This document shows, piece after piece, positions 1 to 6,418 of a stretch of DNA of 13,207 nt (positions are counted from its first letter, which is position 1; every line of letters begins with the position of its first letter). This DNA is from Candidatus Faecivivens stercoravium (GTDB lineage: Bacteria; Bacillota; Clostridia; Oscillospirales; Ruminococcaceae). A program made the position numbers and the translations under genes. Location of the stretch: assembly GCA_018712425.1 (NCBI GenBank), contig DVHA01000151.1:1-13207 (forward strand). Direction: 5' to 3'. The notes beneath the pieces were generated by a model. The model saw only the letters and a list, made by a program, of their open reading frames with translations. It ran no database searches and was not told where the DNA came from.

Positions 1-204
1 GAGGCGATTGTCACCCGGGGCGGCGTTTCGGTGAAAGAGGTCGACCCGAAGACGATGGCCTCCAAAAAGGCGGACGGCCTCTATTTCGCCGGGGAAATCC
101 TCGACGTCGACGGCTACACCGGCGGCTTTAATTTAACGATTGCCTTCTCGACCGCGTTTGCCGCGGCGGAAGCGGTGGCGGAAAGGGTGAAATCCAATGG
201 ATGA
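1..204 (+). CDS. C-terminal end of HI0933/BaiN-like FAD-dependent oxidoreductase (partial)
   Basis: The frame is open from the window edge and ends at TGA 202-204, giving the last 67 residues. The segment LYFAGEILDVDGYTGGFN followed by an Ala-rich helix matches the C-terminal FAD-binding signature of the HI0933/YhiN/BaiN-like NAD(P)/FAD-dependent oxidoreductases, where Gly-Glu-hydrophobic-Asp-x-x-Gly-x-x-Gly-Gly-Tyr/Phe-Asn contacts the flavin. The family usually continues with Gln after Asn-Leu and a Gly after Ser-Thr; here these are Thr and Ala (NLTIAFSTA), a mild departure. Substrates of these flavoproteins are mostly unknown. The trmO start at 197 overlaps the last 8 bases, so the two genes are probably translationally coupled. 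The N-terminal nucleotide-binding domain lies outside the window. Confidence 0.82.
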   Translation, partial: EAIVTRGGVSVKEVDPKTMASKKADGLYFAGEILDVDGYTGGFNLTIAFSTAFAAAEAVAERVKSNG

Positions 205-871
205 ACTGACCCTCCGCCCAGTCGCCCATATCCGCTCCGACTTCCCCGAAAAGTTCGGCATCCCCCGCCAGTCGGGGATTCTGCCGGAACTCACCTCCCG
301 CGTCGTCTTCGAGCCGGAATTCCGCATCCCCGAGATGCTCCGGGGGATTGAGGGGTACGACTACCTCTGGCTCATCTGGGTCTTTTCGGAATCCGGCCGC
401 CGTTGGTCGCCGACCGTCCGCCCGCCGAGACTTGGCGGCAACGCCCGGATGGGGGTCTTCGCGACCCGTTCCCCCTTCCGCCCGAACCCGCTGGGGCTTT
501 CGTCGGTGCGGCTTTTAGGCGTCGAGGACAGCCCCGAGGGGAAAACCCTCCGGATTGCCGGGGCCGACCTGATGGACGGCACCCCGATCCTCGACATCAA
601 GCCCTACCTCCCCTTTACCGACAGCCACCCGGACGCGAAGGGCGGCTTCTCCGACCAGGTAGCCGGGGATAAGCTGGCGGTCGAGGCCGACCCCGCCCTC
701 GCGGACAAACTTCCGCCCGAAAAGTGGTCCGCCCTCCTCCAGATCCTCGCCCAGGACCCCCGCCCCTCCTACCAGGACGACCCCGGAAGGGTGTATGGGA
801 TGGCGTTTGCGGGGAAGAAAGTATATTTTACGGTGGACGGCAAAACGGCAAGGCTGGTTGACATCCAGTGA
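197..871 (+). CDS. trmO: tRNA (N6-threonylcarbamoyladenosine37-N6)-methyltransferase TrmO
   Basis: The 224-residue protein fits the TsaA/YaeB (TrmO) family, close to the roughly 235 residues of E. coli TrmO. Family members methylate N6 of t6A37 in ANN-decoding tRNAs with S-adenosylmethionine, in the cytoplasm. Visible signatures are RPPRLGGNARMGVFATRSPF (residues 75-94) followed by RPNPLGLS, the segment DLMDGTPILDIKPYLPF (124-140), and QDPRPSYQDDPGRVYGM (186-202), all characteristic of the SAM-binding beta-barrel and the C-terminal tRNA-binding part. ATG 197 is chosen because it starts the conserved N-terminal RPVAHIRSDFPEKFGIPRQ block and overlaps the upstream stop by 8 bases. The TGA stop (869-871) lies inside the first GTGAAATT spacer of repeat A1. 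Family assignment is firm; the methylation activity is inferred from the family. Confidence 0.93.
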   Translation: MDELTLRPVAHIRSDFPEKFGIPRQSGILPELTSRVVFEPEFRIPEMLRGIEGYDYLWLIWVFSESGRRWSPTVRPPRLGGNARMGVFATRSPFRPNPLGLSSVRLLGVEDSPEGKTLRIAGADLMDGTPILDIKPYLPFTDSHPDAKGGFSDQVAGDKLAVEADPALADKLPPEKWSALLQILAQDPRPSYQDDPGRVYGMAFAGKKVYFTVDGKTARLVDIQ

Positions 872-1173
872 AATTCGTCCTTCGGACGAGTGAAGAGTGA
901 AATTGCCCCTGCGGGGCAGTGAAATTCGCCTGCGGCGAGTGAAGGTGTCCCTGCGGGACGATTTAAAAAGCTCTCCGGGCAGTATATAAGAGAAAATCAG
1001 CAGACAGCCCTCCCGAAAGGCTGTCTGTTTTTGTTTTCCGGCACCTTCCGGGAATCTTTTTGAATCAAAGGCCGCTTGCGGCCTACCTTCATTCGCCGCA
1101 GGCGGATATCATACCCGAAGGGTATATCATGCTGCGGCAGCAGTATATCATACGGCGATCAGCTGTATATCAT
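868..1173. repeat. Composite inverted hairpin-array element, copy A1
   Basis: This fills most of the 404-base gap between trmO and the glycosyltransferase. Left arm: GTGAAATT spacers at 868-875, 897-904 and 919-926 separate perfect mini-hairpins TCGTCC-TTC-GGACGA (875-889), TGCCCC-TGC-GGGGCA (904-918) and TCGCC-TGC-GGCGA (926-938). Then come GTGAAGGT and GTCCC-TGC-GGGAC (947-959), ending in GATTTAAA. The core (about 968-1060) carries a terminator. Right arm: GAATCAAA, GGCCGC-TT-GCGGCC (1070-1083), TACCTTCAT, then hairpins at 1091-1107, 1112-1124, 1130-1142 and 1150-1168 separated by (T)ATATCAT. The two arms use different spacer types. A further hairpin ATGAACT-GTAA-AGTTCAT (1181-1198) follows. 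It reads as a repeat element, not a gene. Confidence 0.85.
1001..1032 (+). terminator. Rho-independent terminator downstream of trmO
   Basis: A perfect 9-bp stem CAGACAGCC (1001-1009) / GGCTGTCTG (1019-1027) closes a 9-base loop and is followed at once by TTTTTGTTTT. This is a strong intrinsic terminator for the flavoprotein-trmO transcript. It lies in the core of repeat A1, 130 bases after the trmO stop. Confidence 0.88.
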
Positions 1174-1228
1174 TTTCTCCATGAACTGTAAAGTTCATAG
1201 AATCCTGCTTTTTTCCCGCCCGCTTTTG

Positions 1229-1237
1229 TGTTATACT
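1229..1237 (+). promoter_or_regulatory. Candidate extended -10 promoter for the glycosyltransferase
   Basis: TGTTATACT is an extended -10 element (TG-n-TATACT) 39 bases before the ATG at 1276, so transcription would begin near 1244 and give a short leader. No good -35 hexamer is visible, which extended -10 promoters tolerate. A weak Shine-Dalgarno AAAGG (1260-1264) precedes the start. Confidence 0.5.
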
Positions 1238-1275
1238 AAACTCGACTATATATGGTTTGAAAGGTTGGATCCTCT

Positions 1276-2958
1276 ATGGCGCGGAAACCGCAGAACCTCA
1301 TCCTGGTCACCGAACACTACCCCTGTTCCAACCAGGAGAGCTTTTTGGAAACCGAGATACCCTATCTGGCCAGATTCTTTAACGTCCACGTCGTCACCCG
1401 GGCGGTCGACGAGCGGATGAGCCGCATCCTGCCGAACGGCGTCACCTTCTCCCGCCCGGTCACCCACGGCGGCAAACTCTACCGGGGCTGGATCCGGTTT
1501 GTCTGCCGGATGTCCCGCAGCTACCGCCTCGAGCGCCGGGCTGCCCAGGAGGAGGGCCGCTGGAACCGCGTTTCCGCCGCCCACGCCCTCGACGCGCTGG
1601 TGGAGAGTGAACTCCTCCGCCGTTACATCCTCACCCTCCCGGTTTTGCAGGACGAGCGCCCGCTGGTCATCTACTCGGCCAACTTCAACGACTACCTCTA
1701 CGGCCTCTGCCGGATTAAGGAGATGGGGAAGGACATCCACGTCGCCGCCCGCTGCCACCGGGCCAATATGTTCGACCCCCAGACCGGCGAGCGCCGGGAG
1801 ACCTTAAACGCCCTCGTCAACGAGCAGATCGACGCCCTCTACTTCACCTCCGAGGAGCGCCGCAGCGTCTATGTCCACCACTTCACCGACGGCTCCTCTC
1901 CCGGCAAATACCGGGTCGCCCCGCTGGGGGTGCCGGAACCGCTGGTGCTCCTCGACCCGCCGGAGGAGGACTACGTCCTCCAGATCGTCACCTGTTCGCC
2001 GGTCGAGGCGGACAAGCGGCTGCCGCTGTTAATTGAAGCGATGAGCCGGATGAAGGTGGGGGTCTTTGAATGGGTGCACATCGGCGACGGCTCCCAGCGG
2101 GAGGCGGTCGAAAAGCTGGCGGCCGAAAAGCTGGGGGATAAGCCCGGCATCAAGTACCAGTTTTTAGGCTTCATGTCCCAGGAGGAGCGCTACCAGTACT
2201 ACGCCGAGCACCGCCTCGACGTCTTCCTCTCGGTCTCCAGCTCGGAGAGCGTCCCGTCGCTGATGCTCGAGGCGATGGCCAACCGGATCTTCGTCTGCGC
2301 GACGGCGGTCGACGGGGTCACCGACGTCCTCAGCAACGAGACCGGCCTTTTAATGCCCGAAAACCCGACGGTCGAGCAGCTGACCGCCTTCCTCGAGATG
2401 CTCTGCAGCATGGATAAGGAGAAGTTTGCCGCCCGCGCCAAACTCGGCTACGATTGCTGGCAGCAGTGGTTCAACGCCGACGAGAACTGCCTCGCCTTCG
2501 CGACCGAGCTCTCTGCCGTCGAGGATATCCAGCCGGACGAACCGCCCAAAGAACAGCGGCGGCTGTTCCACAGCTGGAAGCCGGAGGAACAGGCGGCAGA
2601 GGTAGAAGCCGAGATGGAAGCGGCCGAAGCGGAGGCCGCCGAAGAGGCGGAAGAACCCGAAGAAGCCGAACCGGCCGCGGAATCCTCCGAGCCGGCCGAA
2701 GAACCCGCCCCGGCGGATGAACCGGAGGAACCGGAAGCCGAACCCGCGGAAGCTGCCCCCGAGGAAATCCCCGAAGGACCCCGCCCCGACGAACCGGCGG
2801 ACGAAGCCGCCCGGGAGCTGCTGTCGATGATCGACGAGATCGTCCCGGAAGAGCCGCAGCAGCCGGATGAACCGGAAACCCCGGAACCCGCAGAAGAACC
2901 CGCCGGAACATCCGAAACGGCGGAGGAAAAGCCCGCCGCCCCGTCTGAAAAGCCCTGA
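1276..2958 (+). CDS. GT4-like glycosyltransferase with acidic Glu/Pro/Ala-rich C-terminal tail
   Basis: The first ~415 residues form a GT-B glycosyltransferase. The N-terminal half (LILVTEHYPCSNQESFLETE, 8-27) resembles the acceptor-binding domain. The C-terminal half has the pattern of glycosyltransferase family 4: VTCSPVEADKRLPLLIEAM (238-256), HIGDGSQREAVEKL (268-281), FLGFMSQEERYQYY (296-309), and the EX7E motif with Glu324 and Glu332 in ESVPSLMLEAMA, which binds the nucleotide-sugar donor. Such enzymes build exopolysaccharide, capsule or teichoic glycans from NDP-sugars in the cytoplasm; donor and acceptor cannot be read here. Residues ~437-560 are an unstructured-looking tail dominated by Glu, Pro and Ala, not part of the family fold. 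The next gene is a sugar phosphotransferase, which supports a role in polysaccharide assembly. ATG 1276 follows a weak AAAGG. Confidence 0.85.
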   Translation: MARKPQNLILVTEHYPCSNQESFLETEIPYLARFFNVHVVTRAVDERMSRILPNGVTFSRPVTHGGKLYRGWIRFVCRMSRSYRLERRAAQEEGRWNRVSAAHALDALVESELLRRYILTLPVLQDERPLVIYSANFNDYLYGLCRIKEMGKDIHVAARCHRANMFDPQTGERRETLNALVNEQIDALYFTSEERRSVYVHHFTDGSSPGKYRVAPLGVPEPLVLLDPPEEDYVLQIVTCSPVEADKRLPLLIEAMSRMKVGVFEWVHIGDGSQREAVEKLAAEKLGDKPGIKYQFLGFMSQEERYQYYAEHRLDVFLSVSSSESVPSLMLEAMANRIFVCATAVDGVTDVLSNETGLLMPENPTVEQLTAFLEMLCSMDKEKFAARAKLGYDCWQQWFNADENCLAFATELSAVEDIQPDEPPKEQRRLFHSWKPEEQAAEVEAEMEAAEAEAAEEAEEPEEAEPAAESSEPAEEPAPADEPEEPEAEPAEAAPEEIPEGPRPDEPADEAARELLSMIDEIVPEEPQQPDEPETPEPAEEPAGTSETAEEKPAAPSEKP

Positions 2959-2967
2959 ACAACGTCC

Positions 2968-3340
2968 GAACCGGCGCTGGCGCTGCCGTCACAAAACAAC
3001 CTGCGGCAATTAGAAGTTTAGGGTCCAGCCCTTTTTAAAGGGCTGGCGGGAGTGGAGAGGGCATGAGCCCAGGTGTCCGGATGGAATCCGGACACCAGAA
3101 AAACCGCTTGCCGGCCATACGGCGTGGCCGGCATTTCCCGCAAGCGGGAAACCGCGTTTTTTCATAGGCTGTACGTTTATTCTCTGTTTCAGCATATCGT
3201 CTGCCTTTCCGGAAGGCGACAACCTCAGAAAATTGTGGTTTCGTGCTTTAGCACGAAATGCGGGCCATGCCGTACGGCCCGCAAGCAATTTTCTAAGGGC
3301 TGCGAAGCAGACCGGGGTGCAGCAGCACCCAAAAAATAAT
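2968..3340. repeat. Family B structured repeat, copy B1 (long form with nested hairpins)
   Basis: This occupies most of the 563-base gap before the sugar phosphotransferase. Its left end, GAACCGGCGCTG-GCGCTGCCGTCAC (2968-2992), is identical over 25 bases to 10764-10788 in copy B3. Next is AGAAGTTTAGGGTC and a 10-bp hairpin CCAGCCCTTT-TT-AAAGGGCTGG (3025-3046). It ends GCAGCACCCAAAAAATAAT near 3340, shared with the other copies. Between these lie GGTGTCCGGAT/ATCCGGACACC (3072-3096), an outer stem CCGCTTG/CAAGCGG (3104-3110/3141-3147) enclosing GCCGGCCA/TGGCCGGC, a hairpin at 3199-3220, and an outer stem AGAAAATTG/CAATTTTCT (3227-3235/3286-3294) enclosing two hairpins (3239-3258, 3260-3282). 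It starts 9 bases after the upstream stop. Frames through it look like repeat translation, not genes. Confidence 0.75.
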
Positions 3341-3441
3341 CCAAATCAAAATTCCCCCGGATTTTCGCCCACTTGCCCAGTTTTTCCCCCTTCCCTCCGG
3401 CATAATTTGCGGAATGCCCCATGGCAAAGCGGGGGAGAATA

Positions 3442-3450
3442 TGGTATACT
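3442..3450 (+). promoter_or_regulatory. Candidate extended -10 promoter for the sugar phosphotransferase
   Basis: TGGTATACT is an extended -10 element. A weak TGGCAA (3422-3427) lies 17 bases upstream of the TATACT. Transcription would begin near 3457, which agrees with placing the protein start at 3522 and not at the GTG or ATG at 3456-3461. Confidence 0.55.
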
Positions 3451-3521
3451 AGAAGGTGATGGCCTTATCCCGACAGAAGGGCGCGGCCAACGGATATTTC
3501 CTGCAATTTGGAGGATTCAAC

Positions 3522-4949
3522 ATGGTAAAAACGATCGCGCAGACATTGCAGATTACAATCCTGCGCCTGTTTAAAATCCTGCTGGTGCTGGTGCTGTTCC
3601 TGCTTTTTTACGGGCTGTTCGCGCTGACCGAACCGGAACTGCTGCGGGCGAGCCGGACGGCGGCGATCACCCTCATCTGCTTCCCGGTCATCTGCATCGC
3701 GATGCTCAAAATCTACGGCGGCTTCCCGATCGGGGTCAAAAAGACCCGGGAGATCGTCTACTCGGCGGCCATCGCCACCTTCCTGACCGACTGCATCACC
3801 TACGCCCAGCTCGCGATCATGCGGTTTAACTTCCCCAACCGCAGCTACTTCCAGGACTTCTTCACCTTCCTGGGTGTGGTGCTTTTACAGCTGATCGCCA
3901 TCAACCTCTTCGGCTACATGGGCAACTACCTCTACTTCAAGGTCAACCCCCCGGCCAACTGTCTTGTCATCTTCGGCCGGAAGGAGGGGCTGCCGCAGTT
4001 TGTCGGCAAGATCTCGAAGTATAAAAAGCAGTATAAGGTCTGCGCCCTCGCCGACGTCTCGGACATGACCCCCGACGAGCTGAAACGGAAGATCCGCGCC
4101 CACCAGGCCATCTTCCTCTTCGGCATCCCGGAAAACGACAAGTCCTGGATTTTAGAGTACTGCTATAAGCACGGCCGCACCACCTACCTTTCCCCTGAAC
4201 TCTCGGACATCATCACCCGCCAGTCCCGCCACGTCATCATCGACGACCTCGCGGTTTTAGAGTCCCGCGTCACCGGCCTCTCCTTTGAGCAGCGGGTGCT
4301 GAAACGGGCGATGGACATCATCATCTCGGGCGCCGGGCTTCTGGTCGCCAGCCCCTTCATGCTCATCGAGGCCCTCGCCATCAAGCTGGAGGACGGCGGC
4401 CCCGTCTTCTTCCGCCAGCCGCGGATGACCAAGGACGGCAAGGTCTTCAACGTCCTCAAGTTCCGGACGATGATCGTCGACGCCGACAAGGACGTCAAGC
4501 GCCTCGCCTCCCAGAACGACGACCGGATCACCAAAGTCGGGAAATTCCTCCGCAAGACCCGGATGGACGAGCTCCCCCAGTTTATCAACATCCTCAAAGG
4601 GGATATGTCGATTGTCGGCCCCCGGCCGGAACAGGTGGAGATCACCGAAAAGTACGTCGAGGTGCTGCCGGAGTTCCGCTACCGCTTAAAGGTCAAAGCC
4701 GGCCTCACCGGCCTCGCCCAGATCCAGGGCAAGTACAACACCACCCCCCGCGACAAGCTGATCTTCGACCTCATCTACATCGAGCAGTACTCGATCTGGG
4801 TCGACATCAAGCTGATTTTGCAGACGGTCAAGGTCCTCTTCAAGTCCGACTCGACCGAGGGGGTCACCGGCGAGCTGCCGGAAGGGTACGACTTCCTGAT
4901 GGAAGAGGAACCCCCGGAAAAGCCGGAACAGGCGCAAAACGCCGGATAA
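3522..4949 (+). CDS. Polyprenyl-phosphate sugar-1-phosphate transferase (WcaJ/WbaP-type)
   Basis: The 475-residue membrane enzyme would transfer a sugar-1-phosphate from a nucleotide sugar to undecaprenyl phosphate, the first step of lipid-linked glycan assembly. Hydrophobic segments lie at ~13-35, 47-63, 78-99 and 113-135, followed by a cytoplasmic CoA-binding-like region (146-245) and the catalytic domain. The latter has the re-entrant helix (265-287), VLKFRTM (311-317), RMDELPQF (347-354), GDMSIVGPRPEQ (360-371) and AGLTGLAQ (393-400), all hallmarks of bacterial sugar transferases. ATG 3522 is preferred because GGAGG (3510-3514) sits 7 bases before it. The frame extends to GTG 3456, but that lies at the predicted transcription start and lacks a ribosome site. 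Sugar specificity is unknown. The tail MEEEPPEKPEQAQ is acidic and Pro-rich, echoing the preceding glycosyltransferase. Confidence 0.92.
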   Translation: MVKTIAQTLQITILRLFKILLVLVLFLLFYGLFALTEPELLRASRTAAITLICFPVICIAMLKIYGGFPIGVKKTREIVYSAAIATFLTDCITYAQLAIMRFNFPNRSYFQDFFTFLGVVLLQLIAINLFGYMGNYLYFKVNPPANCLVIFGRKEGLPQFVGKISKYKKQYKVCALADVSDMTPDELKRKIRAHQAIFLFGIPENDKSWILEYCYKHGRTTYLSPELSDIITRQSRHVIIDDLAVLESRVTGLSFEQRVLKRAMDIIISGAGLLVASPFMLIEALAIKLEDGGPVFFRQPRMTKDGKVFNVLKFRTMIVDADKDVKRLASQNDDRITKVGKFLRKTRMDELPQFINILKGDMSIVGPRPEQVEITEKYVEVLPEFRYRLKVKAGLTGLAQIQGKYNTTPRDKLIFDLIYIEQYSIWVDIKLILQTVKVLFKSDSTEGVTGELPEGYDFLMEEEPPEKPEQAQNAG

Positions 4950-4959
4950 ACCGATCGTC

Positions 4960-4988
4960 AGGCCGCTGGGAAACCGGCGGCCTTTTTT
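4960..4988 (+). terminator. Rho-independent terminator after the sugar phosphotransferase
   Basis: The stem AGGCCGC (4960-4966) / GCGGCCT (4977-4983) has a 10-base loop and runs into TTTTTT (4983-4988). It begins 10 bases after the stop codon and ends 2 bases before repeat A2. Confidence 0.9.
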
Positions 4989-4990
4989 AA

Positions 4991-5283
4991 TGATATACAC
5001 GCTGTCGCGTGTATGATATCCGTCCCGGGGACGGGTGATATATGGCCTGCGGCCATATGATATATGTCCCTGCGGGACATATGAAGGTACGCTTCGCTCA
5101 TTTAATTTTATCTTTCCGGAAAGCGGGATGGTGCCAAAACGCCGTAACCTTTCCGGAAAGCCATTTAAATCGCCCGAAGGGCACCTTCATCCGCTCCTCC
5201 GGAGCGGATATCACTGCCCCGAAGGGGCAATATCATTCATCACCCGCCCGCAGGGCGGATATCATTGGCGACTGAAAGGAGCC
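4991..5283. repeat. Composite inverted hairpin-array element, copy A2
   Basis: This fills the gap between the terminator and the radical SAM gene. Left arm: TGATAT spacers (4991, 5014, 5036, 5058) alternate with hairpins TACACGC/GCGTGTA (4996-5013), CCGTCC-CGG-GGACGG (5020-5034), TATGGCC-TGC-GGCCATA (5041-5057) and ATATGTCCC-TGC-GGGACATAT (5062-5082). GAAGGTACGCTTCGCTCATTT then leads into the core. The core holds two copies of the palindrome CTTTCCGGAAAG (5112-5123, 5149-5160). Right arm: TTTAAATC, GCCC-GAA-GGGC, ACCTTCAT, then CCGCTCC-TCC-GGAGCGG (5191-5207), TGCCCC-GAA-GGGGCA (5215-5229) and CCGCCC-GCA-GGGCGG (5244-5258), separated by ATATCA. It ends TGGCGACTGAAAGGAGCC, which contains the ribosome binding site of the next gene. 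Confidence 0.87.
5275..5281 (+). promoter_or_regulatory. Shine-Dalgarno of the radical SAM gene, inside the repeat A2 end
   Basis: AAAGGAG lies 6 bases before ATG 5288. It is part of the 18-base end TGGCGACTGAAAGGAGCC that is identical at 6717-6734 in front of an unrelated gene. Confidence 0.8.
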
Positions 5284-5287
5284 TACC

Positions 5288-6418
5288 ATGCCATCCTTAA
5301 GCCTCTTAATCAAGCCCGCGTCGGGCAGCTGCAACATCCGCTGCCGCTACTGTTTCTACCGGGACGAGCAGCAAAACCGCGACACCTACTCCTACGGGAT
5401 GATGACCGAGGAGACGCTGGAGACGCTAATCAAAAAGGCCCTCCGCTACGCCACCCGGGAATGCTCCTTCGGCTTCCAGGGGGGCGAACCGACCGTCCGG
5501 GGCCTCGACTTCTTTAAAAAGGCGGTCGAGCTGCAAAAGAAATATAACGTCAACGGCGCCCGCATCTCCAACGCCATCCAGACAAACGGCATCGCGATCG
5601 ACGCCAGCTGGGCGCAGTTTTTTGCCGACAACCACTTCCTCGTCGGCCTCTCCCTCGACGGCAACAAGGAGATGCACGACCGCTACCGCCTCGACCCCGC
5701 CGGGAACGGCACCTACTCGAAGGTCCTGCGGGCGGCCCAGCTGCTGACCGCCCACAAAGTCGACTTCAACATCCTCACCGTCGTCACCGGCCAGACCGCC
5801 GACGCCATCACCCGCATCTACAACTTCTACCGCCGCTCCGGATTCCTCTACCAGCAGTACATCCCCTGCCTCGACCCGCTGGGGGAGGCGCGGGGCGGGA
5901 ACCCCTACGCCCTGACCCCTGAAAAGTACGCAAAATTCCTTAAAACCCTCTTCGACCTCTGGTACCGGGATTCGCAGGCGGGGAAGTTCATCTACATCCG
6001 CTATTTCGAAAACCTTTTAGGCCTTCTCCTCGGCCAGCGCCCCGAGAGCTGCGGCGTCAGCGGCCAGTGCGTCATCCAGAACGTCGTCGAGGCGGACGGC
6101 AGCGTCTACCCCTGCGACTTCTACTGCCTCGATCAGTGGAAGCTGGGGGATATCCACACGGACGACTTCCCGGCCCTCTTCCAAAACGATAAAGCCGCCG
6201 AATTCCTCGCCGTCGCCGGCCGGGGGATGGACGCCTGCCACCAATGTGAATGGTACCCCGTCTGCCGCGGCGGCTGCCGCCGGGACCGGGAACCCATCCT
6301 GAACGGCACCCCCTCCCTCAACTACTTCTGCCCCGCCTATCAGGACTTTTTCGCCTACGCCATGCCCCGCTTGCAGGAGGTGGCGGGGGAGATCGCCCGG
6401 GGAAGAAGATACTTTTGA
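5288..6418 (+). CDS. Anaerobic sulfatase-maturating-type radical SAM/SPASM enzyme
   Basis: The 376-residue protein matches the anaerobic sulfatase maturase family (anSME; AslB/ChuR-like), which oxidises an active-site Cys or Ser of sulfatases to formylglycine in the cytoplasm. The radical SAM cluster motif is Cys15-x3-Cys19-x2-Cys22 in CNIRCRYCFY. FQGGEPT (63-69) is the SAM-binding motif. The SPASM region carries Cys255 and Cys261 (CGVSGQC), Cys276 with adjacent Asp277 (VYPCDFY), Cys317, Cys320, Cys326, Cys330 (CHQCEWYPVCRGGC) and Cys348. From memory these match the cluster-binding cysteines of the Clostridium perfringens enzyme position for position, and Asp277 corresponds to its proposed catalytic base. 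Cys280 is an additional cysteine. No sulfatase is encoded nearby, so another peptide substrate is possible. The start follows AAAGGAG. Confidence 0.9.
   Translation: MPSLSLLIKPASGSCNIRCRYCFYRDEQQNRDTYSYGMMTEETLETLIKKALRYATRECSFGFQGGEPTVRGLDFFKKAVELQKKYNVNGARISNAIQTNGIAIDASWAQFFADNHFLVGLSLDGNKEMHDRYRLDPAGNGTYSKVLRAAQLLTAHKVDFNILTVVTGQTADAITRIYNFYRRSGFLYQQYIPCLDPLGEARGGNPYALTPEKYAKFLKTLFDLWYRDSQAGKFIYIRYFENLLGLLLGQRPESCGVSGQCVIQNVVEADGSVYPCDFYCLDQWKLGDIHTDDFPALFQNDKAAEFLAVAGRGMDACHQCEWYPVCRGGCRRDREPILNGTPSLNYFCPAYQDFFAYAMPRLQEVAGEIARGRRYF

Noticed and set aside
868..1173. CRISPR-like array
   Set aside because: The constant units are only 6-8 bases, and the variable units are short and self-complementary, unlike CRISPR repeats of 23-47 bases with unrelated spacers. 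No cas genes are present.
2448..2999. Minus-strand Ser/Ala/Gly-rich 183-residue frame
   Set aside because: It is the antisense shadow of the Glu/Pro/Ala tail of the glycosyltransferase; its composition follows from the low-complexity sense codons.
3010..3288. Minus-strand 92-residue frame and the overlapping plus frames at 3073-3339 and 3233-3574
   Set aside because: They translate the nested hairpins of repeat B1, have no ribosome binding site and resemble no family; they are repeat artefacts.
3456..3521. GTG/ATG starts for the sugar phosphotransferase
   Set aside because: They lie at the predicted transcription start without a ribosome site, while ATG 3522 has GGAGG 7 bases upstream.
5035..5517. 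Plus-strand frames at 5035-5517 and 5042-5275
   Set aside because: They read through repeat A2, and the longer one continues out of frame into the radical SAM gene; the peptides are only repeat translations.
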